Shown here: one piece after another, positions 43,525 to 48,931 of the stretch | Position numbering within the stretch: the first letter of the stretch is position 1 | Layout: every line of letters starts with the position of its first letter | DNA from: Eubacterium sp. | Lineage (GTDB): Bacteria; Bacillota; Clostridia; Lachnospirales; Lachnospiraceae | Length of the DNA stretch: 48,931 nt | Assembly: GCA_017433295.1 (NCBI GenBank) | Contig: JAFRHL010000030.1 | Coordinates: forward strand, 1-48,931 | Reading direction: 5' to 3' | Notes under the pieces: model-generated | The model's input: only the letters and a program-made list of their open reading frames with translations | The model's database searches: none | Told to the model about the DNA's origin: nothing | Translations under genes and position numbers: made by a program

Positions 43525-44808
43525 TTACGAACCCTTATTTTCTGCTATTTCCTGCTGCTGCATCTGGATAAAGGTTGCCAGACAGCTGCTTACCAGCAGC
43601 TGGTGAGAGAAATCATTTCTTTCCTGCAGGGTCAGCTCCGGAAGAGAAGCAGCGGCTTCCCCTTCCCTCATGGCGGCAATGACCAGGGTGATATTATGCA
43701 TATATATCTTGCCTCCGGTACGGTGTATCTCGCCGGCTGTAAAGAAACCGGCAGACGGAGCAAGCATTTCAAAAGGAAGAGTTTCCCTGCTGACTTCCTT
43801 TGGACCCCAGAAGAACTTTCTTCCGGCACAGGAGAAAAACCGGATTGCCTGCGGGCCGAAGGGGTGGATCTTCCTGACCATCTCGTGGACAGTGTGCATG
43901 ATATGGACGGGATCTCCATAAGTGATACAGCAGGAACGGGCCTCATCAACAGTAGCTCCCAGTCTGAGAGAACCATCAGGGAGATGGGAAGCGATCACCC
44001 TCAGATACTCTGTTTTGTTTTCTTCAAATAGAAGGGGAAATTCATTGCACAGACGATAAAAGCGGTCATCCGTGGGAACATTCAGATAATGTCTATAGAC
44101 TTCAAGGGCCGGTCTGCCATCCAGTTCATGCAGCAGATTCCTGCTGGCGGAGGTCACCATTAAGGGCTTGCCCAGCACCCTCCACCCGGTCAGATGGCTG
44201 GTGGATATATGGAAATCAGGCCCTCCCATGAGGATAAAAACAGCGGTGTATGTAGAGGGATCTCCGGAACTGGAAAAGACAAAGGTATCACTGGTATCGC
44301 CATTTACAACTTCCAGCGCATGGGCTCCGCCTCCATATACCTGGATCTCTTGGGGCATGGCGGAGATCTGATTGCAGAAAGCGGGCATGTCCACCTGTCC
44401 CAGGGTGGTCAGCATTTCGATCCCCTTTACCCATGGATTATCATTGACAATGCCCAGGAGCTTTTCGGCTGACCCGGCCTGGGTCTCATAGGTCATGGGC
44501 ATCTGAAGGACCATTACAGTGGTGTCCGGATCCTCGAATACGGAGCAGGTCAGGGAAATCTTCGTCTCCACAAGGCTGCCGTGGATAATATTTCCGGTAC
44601 TGGTAACTCCCGCGTAAAGGGCCTCCGGAAAGACCCCGTGAAGCATGGATAGAACAATTTCAAGGGGCTCCCTGGCCAAAGTATTGGTAAATATATGGAA
44701 TAATACAGATGAATCACTGATATGGTGGCTGTCACAGAAAAGCCTGATCTGCTCTAACCAGATAGACAGTCCTTTATTTCTCTTGTAAATGGTCTGGAAT
44801 TGTTTCAT
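43525..44808 (-). CDS. FIST-domain sensory protein without output domain
   Basis: The 427-residue protein matches the FIST domain pair: FIST_N (about 20-220; YAGVTSTGNIIHGS) and FIST_C (about 225-370; FFSCAGRKFFWG and FFTAGEIHR). FIST domains are thought to bind small ligands such as amino acids and are usually fused to GGDEF, EAL or kinase modules. Here no output domain is present and the C-terminus is only a short helical tail. It converges on the GGDEF-EAL gene, so it may be a separate sensory partner. GAGGAG precedes the ATG by 6 bases and a strong promoter lies upstream. Confidence 0.83.
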   Translation of the reverse strand: MKQFQTIYKRNKGLSIWLEQIRLFCDSHHISDSSVLFHIFTNTLAREPLEIVLSMLHGVFPEALYAGVTSTGNIIHGSLVETKISLTCSVFEDPDTTVMVLQMPMTYETQAGSAEKLLGIVNDNPWVKGIEMLTTLGQVDMPAFCNQISAMPQEIQVYGGGAHALEVVNGDTSDTFVFSSSGDPSTYTAVFILMGGPDFHISTSHLTGWRVLGKPLMVTSASRNLLHELDGRPALEVYRHYLNVPTDDRFYRLCNEFPLLFEENKTEYLRVIASHLPDGSLRLGATVDEARSCCITYGDPVHIMHTVHEMVRKIHPFGPQAIRFFSCAGRKFFWGPKEVSRETLPFEMLAPSAGFFTAGEIHRTGGKIYMHNITLVIAAMREGEAAASLPELTLQERNDFSHQLLVSSCLATFIQMQQQEIAENKGS

Positions 44809-44850
44809 AAGCGGCTCCTCGTTTGGATCAGATACAGAAAACTAATGATA

Positions 44851-44879
44851 ATAATACAATAAGGAACCGGGCTTGTCAA
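44851..44879 (-). promoter_or_regulatory. Promoter of the FIST gene
   Basis: On the minus strand a consensus TTGACA (44874-44879), 17 bases, TATTAT (44851-44856). Confidence 0.75.
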
Positions 44880-44905
44880 TTGGCCCGGAAGCTTGAGGGA
44901 AAAGC

Positions 44906-46084
44906 ATGAATGATAACAATATAGCGAATACTAAGGATAATAAAACCTGTCCCTACCATAATAAATGCGGTGGCTGCCAATATACCGGCATGCCCTACGA
45001 CAGACAGCTTGCTGCCAAGCAGGAAAAGATCCGAAATCTCCTGGGCTCTTTCGGGAAGATAGATCCCGTCATCGGTATGGAAGAGCCTTATCATTACCGG
45101 AATAAAGTACATGGGGTGGTCTGCACCGATAAAAAGGGGAACGGCTATACAGGAATTTACCAGGCAGGAAGCCACAGGGTAGTGAAGGTCGAAGGCTGTC
45201 TGATAGAAGACCGCCGGGCAGACCAGATCATGCACTCTGTCACCGGTCTCATGAAGTCCTTTAAAATGAAAGCCTATAATGAAGACACAGGATACGGTTT
45301 CCTAAGGCACATTCTGATCCGGACCGGACGGCAGACCGGCCAGATCCTCCTGGTGCTGGTGACCGCCTCACCCGTATTCCCTTCCAGGAATCATTTCGTC
45401 AAAGCCATAAGGAAGCTGCACCCGGAGATCACCAGCATTGTCCAGAATGTCAATGACCGCTCAACCAGCATGATCCTGGGAGAAAAGCAGAAGGTCCTTT
45501 TCGGAAAAGGATATATAGAGGACATACTCTGCGGAAAAAGATTCCGTATCTCCCCGAAATCCTTCTACCAGGTAAACCCCCTGCAGACGGAAATTCTCTA
45601 CAATAAGGCCCTGGAATTCGCCGGCCTTACCGGAAAAGAAACCGTAATTGATGCCTACAGCGGTATCGGAACCATCGGCATGATCGCCAGCGACCAGGCA
45701 AAAGAAGTAATCAGCGTTGAACTTAACGGGGATGCCGTCCGGGACGCCAGGCTCGGCGCCAGGCAGAACAATATCCGCAATATTCGTTTTTACCAGGCAG
45801 ATGCCGGAGAATTCATGGTGGCCATGGCAGCCCGGAAAGAACAGGCAGATGTGGTATTCATGGACCCGCCCCGGGCCGGGAGCGACCGGAAATTCCTGGA
45901 CTCCCTGATCCGCTTAAAACCCGGAAAAGTAGTATATGTGTCCTGCAATCCTGAGACCTTAAAAAGGGATCTTTCTTATCTTACGGCTCATGGCTACAGG
46001 GCAGGGAAGATACAGCCGGTGGATATGTTTCCGATGACGGAGCACGTCGAATCAGTTGTGAAACTCACCCGAGCCGGGTTGTGA
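44906..46084 (+). CDS. RlmD/RumA-type RNA (uracil-5-)-methyltransferase without TRAM domain
   Basis: The 392-residue protein is a second member of the TrmA/RumA family in the window. It lacks the N-terminal TRAM domain of the 32958-34328 protein but keeps the Fe-S cysteines (CPYHNKCGGCQYTGMPYD, about 15-32), the SAM motif DAYSGIGTIG, FMDPPRAGSD and the catalytic motif YVSCNPETLKRDL. It probably methylates a uridine in 23S rRNA; the two paralogues may divide the two sites. The C-terminus reads VDMFPMTEHVESVVKLTRAGL, a segment of which partial copies occur 1.3 kb downstream. GAGGGA precedes the ATG. It is divergent from the FIST gene. Confidence 0.86.
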   Translation: MNDNNIANTKDNKTCPYHNKCGGCQYTGMPYDRQLAAKQEKIRNLLGSFGKIDPVIGMEEPYHYRNKVHGVVCTDKKGNGYTGIYQAGSHRVVKVEGCLIEDRRADQIMHSVTGLMKSFKMKAYNEDTGYGFLRHILIRTGRQTGQILLVLVTASPVFPSRNHFVKAIRKLHPEITSIVQNVNDRSTSMILGEKQKVLFGKGYIEDILCGKRFRISPKSFYQVNPLQTEILYNKALEFAGLTGKETVIDAYSGIGTIGMIASDQAKEVISVELNGDAVRDARLGARQNNIRNIRFYQADAGEFMVAMAARKEQADVVFMDPPRAGSDRKFLDSLIRLKPGKVVYVSCNPETLKRDLSYLTAHGYRAGKIQPVDMFPMTEHVESVVKLTRAGL

Positions 46085-46099
46085 CTATGATTTTACTGA

Positions 46100-46195
46100 C
46101 AAAAACCAGATTTCAGAGAAGTCCGGGAGCAGTGCGGTTACAAGACCTTTATAAAGATGACGAACAAACTCGGGTATGATGTGGTACTCGCTTAA
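46100..46195 (+). pseudogene. C-terminal gene fragment of unknown family
   Basis: A 31-codon open stretch (QKPDFREVREQCGYKTFIK... ending GYDVVLA, stop at 46193-46195) has protein-like composition but no start codon or ribosome binding site. It lies between the methyltransferase and the AT-rich acyltransferase and looks like the tail of a lost gene. The family is not recognised. Confidence 0.4.
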
Positions 46196-46246
46196 AGCAA
46201 CCGCTGATTGATACTGCGTCAAATCAATATGCAAGGAGAAATTCTT

Positions 46247-47302
46247 ATGATGGAAATAAATAAGAGCACCAATTTCAGAAAAGACTATTCCATAAGCTGT
46301 GCAAGGTTTATTGCAATGTGCTTTATTGTGGGTTGTCATATGATGCAAAGGGATGATTTTTCCACTGATATACAAGGAGCACATATCGGATGGGCTTTTT
46401 GGTTCAATATAGGAGTCCAAATGTTTCTGTTTATATCAGGGTATCTCTATGGAAAAAGGAAAAAGATAGATATATTGCCGTTTTATAAAAAAAGCTTTCC
46501 AAAGATATTGGTAGATTATTATGTGTTTATTGTAGTAATGCTCATAGTGATTTGTTTTTCACCGTTGTTAGATATAGGTGTAAGTGGCGCATTCAAATTA
46601 CTGACTTTTTCTGGTACAGTTCCGGGGTTGGATCACTTGTGGTTTATTGCCACCATAATGTTTTGCTATTTGTTGACTCCAATTTTTTCGGAAATAATAA
46701 ATGCGATTGATGAAAGAAGCAATTGTAGATTTTGGATAGAGTCTATTGTTTTGCTCTTGATAGTTCAGGTCGCAATTATGGTGTTCTTCAGATCTTTTAG
46801 TGCCGCATGGATAAACTGCTTTGTTATAGGAATGATTTATTGCAAGATAGAACAAAGAGAGATAGTGAACAGGCGCTTGTTTAATGTAATAGTTATAGTG
46901 CTTTGTTTGCTAATTGTTCCTATTCAATTTCGCATAGACTATTGGCCACATAGAGAATTGCCCTCTCTGATTGCTTCTCTGTATGGTCAGTTCACAAATT
47001 ATGGGCATGTTTTTTTGGGGATAGCAGCTGTTATTCTAATACGGTTTGTTTTCAAAAAAATCAACACAAAAAAAGATGGACATCATCTTTTGGATTGGTC
47101 AGATAAGTATTCTTATGATGTGTATCTTGTCCATCATGTTTTTGTACAGAGCGCGTTTGGCTGTGTAGAGTTTATTTCAAATCGCTGGATAGCTTTACCT
47201 TTAGCAGTAATTCTATCTATTATCTGTGCAGTTTTGCTTTATCATGTTTCGAATTATATAAGAATTAAGCTAACTGCTGTATTTCGAAGCCTACCAAACT
47301 GA
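46247..47302 (+). CDS. Acyltransferase family 3 membrane protein
   Basis: The 351-residue protein has about ten membrane helices and matches acyltransferase-3 enzymes that modify cell-surface sugars or peptidoglycan with acetyl or other acyl groups. The N-terminal CARFIAMCFIVGCHMM segment corresponds to the family motif with the catalytic-type His, and DHLWFIATIMFCYLL is also typical. AAGGAG lies 8 bases before ATG 46247. The gene is clearly richer in A and T than its neighbours, with many ATA, TTT and AGA codons, and is flanked by gene scraps, so it was probably acquired by transfer. No surface-polysaccharide cluster is around it, and its acceptor is unknown. Confidence 0.8.
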   Translation: MMEINKSTNFRKDYSISCARFIAMCFIVGCHMMQRDDFSTDIQGAHIGWAFWFNIGVQMFLFISGYLYGKRKKIDILPFYKKSFPKILVDYYVFIVVMLIVICFSPLLDIGVSGAFKLLTFSGTVPGLDHLWFIATIMFCYLLTPIFSEIINAIDERSNCRFWIESIVLLLIVQVAIMVFFRSFSAAWINCFVIGMIYCKIEQREIVNRRLFNVIVIVLCLLIVPIQFRIDYWPHRELPSLIASLYGQFTNYGHVFLGIAAVILIRFVFKKINTKKDGHHLLDWSDKYSYDVYLVHHVFVQSAFGCVEFISNRWIALPLAVILSIICAVLLYHVSNYIRIKLTAVFRSLPN

Positions 47303-47327
47303 AAATGAAGGAAGAGGAATTCTGATC

Positions 47328-47464
47328 GACATGTTCCCGCACACTGGCTCCGGTGGATATGTTCCTGACCGAGATTTTACGAGCAGGCACGAAGAATGAC
47401 TATCTATTTCATTGACTCGTGCCATGTGGAGACGGTAGTATTGATGTCAAGGAAAGATACATAA
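47328..47464 (+). pseudogene. Fragments of an rlmD-like 3' end
   Basis: Three pieces in different frames match the C-terminus of RlmD-type methyltransferases: DMFPHT (47328-47345), VDMFLT (47353-47370) and CHVETVVLMSRKDT followed by TAA (47420-47464). The family end normally reads VDMFP.T.HVETVVL.S. No upstream methyltransferase body is present. The rest of 47465-47644 contains no gene I can support. Confidence 0.6.
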
Positions 47465-47644
47465 GGCCGTAAAAAGTGCCGTATTTCCGGGCTTTTCGGG
47501 CATTTGACCGTCAGCGGTGACACCCGGATCAGACCGTAAAAATTGCTCTGTCAGAACATATCAATCGCTCCGGTCGGAGGGTTGAGTAGGCGGTTTAGAT
47601 GTCAGAGCGATAACTCTGGATTTTACGGACTTGGTTTCGTTATC

Positions 47645-47677
47645 AAAAAACTGACCGTCAGTTAGTCTGGCGGTCAG
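47645..47677 (-). terminator. Terminator of the old-yellow-enzyme gene
   Basis: CTGACCG(T/C)CAG arms (47651-47661 and 47667-47677) form a hairpin followed on the minus strand by TTTTTT. Confidence 0.8.
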
Positions 47678-47690
47678 ATAAAACATACTC

Positions 47691-48683
47691 TCATGTTGTT
47701 TTGTGCACCCTCTTGCGTCCGGGACATCTGCTTCCGTCGCTGTACCATTGACAGCTGCGGCAGCCCAAGCACGGTTTATAATTCATGTTGTTTTTACTTT
47801 TGAGCACGAATTCCGGATCTGCTAAGAAAGATTTCGCATAAGCCGCCAGATCAGCATTTTCATCGCGAATCAGCCTGTCACCACGATTCAGTGTCTCAAT
47901 ACCCCAAGCTGCGATCACCGGAATGTTGACATGCTTTTTCAACAGAGATGCGGCGTAGGTCATAGGTGTATATTCATAGTCTGCCGGAATTCCCGGAGCG
48001 TATCCCTCCTGTACGCCAACGGAAACATTGAGGAGATCAAAGCCCATTTCTTCAATTGCTTTTGCCATACGGATATCCTTGTCCCAGTCAAAACAACAGC
48101 CCATCCGGAAAGATAGAATGAGATCTTCAGGGGAAAAAATACGAATTCCGGTTACCATCTCGCGAACAAGATTCAAACCATCGCTGTAGCGGTCATGACG
48201 CCCGTTTGTTCGTTGCGAAAGGATATGGTTCAGGGTTACATTATGTGCTCCGTGAATTTCGATGCCATCCACACCAGCCTCAATGCACAGTTTGGCGCTG
48301 TAAAGATAACGGGTCAGCAGGTCTTCTATATCTTTGGTTGACCAACGTGGTGAATAAGGAATTGCAATGCCAAGTTGGGCAATCAGAACAGAGCCGTTTT
48401 TATGGGCGGCGTCAACAATTCTCTTAAGCGGCATGACATGCTCAGGTTTATAAATTCCCGGAACAGGAAATCCGCAGGCAACAGCATCTTCCGGGGAGAT
48501 GACAAGACTTTGTGTGATCATCAGACCGATATTGTTCTGAGCCAATGCCTCATATTCCTGTATAACATCTTCACCCATAAGACCGTCTTCATAAGTAAAG
48601 CCAACGCGTTCTGCGGCTCCCATTACAATGCGGTTTTTTAGTTCTTTGCTTTTTATCTGGAGGGGAGTAAAAATATCTGGCAT
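47691..48683 (-). CDS. NADH:flavin oxidoreductase, old yellow enzyme family (short form)
   Basis: The 330-residue protein has the FMN-binding TIM barrel of the old yellow enzyme family (IFTPLQIKSKELKNRIVM at the start; VDGIEIHGAHNVTLNHILSQ, about 138-157). It ends with a Cys cluster (CLGCRSCQWYSDGSRC) like the 4Fe-4S site of 2,4-dienoyl-CoA reductase-type enzymes, but lacks their C-terminal FAD/NAD domains. Such enzymes reduce activated C=C bonds; the substrate here is unknown. GAGGAA precedes ATG 48683. It is transcribed divergently from a TetR gene 129 bases away, which suggests control by that regulator, as is common for such pairs. Confidence 0.85.
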   Translation of the reverse strand: MPDIFTPLQIKSKELKNRIVMGAAERVGFTYEDGLMGEDVIQEYEALAQNNIGLMITQSLVISPEDAVACGFPVPGIYKPEHVMPLKRIVDAAHKNGSVLIAQLGIAIPYSPRWSTKDIEDLLTRYLYSAKLCIEAGVDGIEIHGAHNVTLNHILSQRTNGRHDRYSDGLNLVREMVTGIRIFSPEDLILSFRMGCCFDWDKDIRMAKAIEEMGFDLLNVSVGVQEGYAPGIPADYEYTPMTYAASLLKKHVNIPVIAAWGIETLNRGDRLIRDENADLAAYAKSFLADPEFVLKSKNNMNYKPCLGCRSCQWYSDGSRCPGRKRVHKTT

Positions 48684-48715
48684 AATCGGTTCCTCGTTTC
48701 TGTCAGGTTGTGGTT

Positions 48716-48721
48716 ATTATA
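48716..48721 (-). promoter_or_regulatory. -10 element of the old-yellow-enzyme gene
   Basis: TATAAT on the minus strand, 33 bases before the start codon; the -35 box at 17 bases is weak, as expected for a regulated promoter. Confidence 0.5.
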
Positions 48722-48734
48722 GCCCAGCCAAGTA

Positions 48735-48763
48735 TTGAAGAAAAGAGACAACGATGATATAAT
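48735..48763 (+). promoter_or_regulatory. Promoter of the TetR-family gene
   Basis: TTGAAG (48735-48740), 17 bases, TATAAT (48758-48763) with an extended TGA just before it. Confidence 0.7.
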
Positions 48764-48812
48764 GTATAAAATAGAACAAAAGCAGATGATTGTATTGCCT
48801 GAGGAGCATGAT

Positions 48813-48931
48813 ATGGACACGAAAGGGATCATCATAGAAGCCATGAAGCAGCTGTTGGCGGAGCAGAGGTTTGACAAAATCACTGTACAGAATATCATAG
48901 ACCGCGCACACTGCTCCAGAGGAACCTTTTA
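48813..48931 (+). CDS. TetR-family transcriptional regulator (partial)
   Basis: Only the first 39 codons are in the window. They form the typical TetR helix-turn-helix: an N-terminal helix (KGIIIEAMKQLLAEQRFDKI) followed by TVQNIIDRAHCSRGTFY, the recognition region. ATG 48813 has GAGGAG 6 bases upstream. The gene is divergent from the old-yellow-enzyme gene and probably represses it and itself. The ligand-binding domain lies outside the window. Confidence 0.85.
   Translation, partial: MDTKGIIIEAMKQLLAEQRFDKITVQNIIDRAHCSRGTF

Noticed and set aside
47465-47644. A small gene after the rlmD-like fragments
   Set aside because: All frames are broken by stops and there is no ribosome binding site; only direct scraps and the downstream terminator are supported.

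Overview
The window looks like chromosomal DNA of a Gram-positive anaerobe of the Bacillota, most likely class Clostridia and probably Lachnospiraceae-like. The grounds are the AGGAGG ribosome binding sites, sigma-A-type promoters with 17-base spacers, lipoproteins with Asp/Ala-rich linkers, an EFR1-type flavodoxin-ferredoxin fusion, an orphan LarA-family protein, and many c-di-GMP proteins of the kind common in that family. Base composition is mid-GC by eye, except for an AT-rich stretch around 46.1-47.3 kb. No tRNA, rRNA, CRISPR array or intact insertion sequence was seen.

Layout. 0-1.1 kb: end of a sorbitol-type PTS operon (IIA subunit and a COG4091-type dehydrogenase). 1.3-7.0 kb: a membrane diguanylate cyclase, 5-formyl-THF cyclo-ligase, an atypical receiver/winged-helix regulator with an unknown partner, a lipoprotein and a GAF-GGDEF protein. 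7.2-15.1 kb: a minus-strand operon running from a PAS hybrid histidine kinase through a tandem solute-binding GGDEF-EAL protein and a Cache-HAMP-GGDEF cyclase to an EFR1 ferredoxin. 15.3-21.1 kb: folC, an L,D-transpeptidase-like lipoprotein, a DUF218/YdcF membrane protein, and a metY gene interrupted by an in-frame TGA and preceded by a Met/Cys-rich small ORF and a terminator. 21.5-26.7 kb: GGDEF-GGDEF-EAL membrane protein, PfkB-type sugar kinase, AI-2E-family permease. 26.7-34.4 kb: a four-gene minus-strand operon of rlmD-type methyltransferase, receiver-HD-GYP phosphodiesterase, hybrid kinase with Hpt, and a hybrid kinase fused to a DegV lipid-binding domain. 34.5-41.1 kb: NSS transporter, prfC, a PurF-like protein lacking the catalytic cysteine, a hypothetical protein and a LarA-family protein. 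41.3-46.1 kb: GGDEF-EAL protein, FIST-domain protein and a second RlmD-type methyltransferase. 46.1-48.9 kb: gene scraps, an AT-rich acyltransferase, an old-yellow-enzyme reductase and a divergent TetR regulator cut by the window end.

How it works together. Seven c-di-GMP-type proteins (three GGDEF-only, three GGDEF-EAL, one HD-GYP), three hybrid kinases, a FIST sensor and a receiver/winged-helix regulator fall within about 43 kb, interleaved with housekeeping genes. The sensory inputs differ (PAS, solute-binding, Cache, GAF, multi-TM, DegV). The GGDEF-EAL proteins keep EAL catalytic motifs but have eroded GGDEF sites, so they look like phosphodiesterases, while the three GGDEF-only proteins look like active cyclases without the RxxD inhibitory site. 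The most unusual observations are the kinase-DegV fusion in an operon with an HD-GYP effector, the interrupted metY with its possible attenuation leader, the cysteine-less PurF-like protein, and an rlmD-like scar beside the AT-rich acyltransferase.
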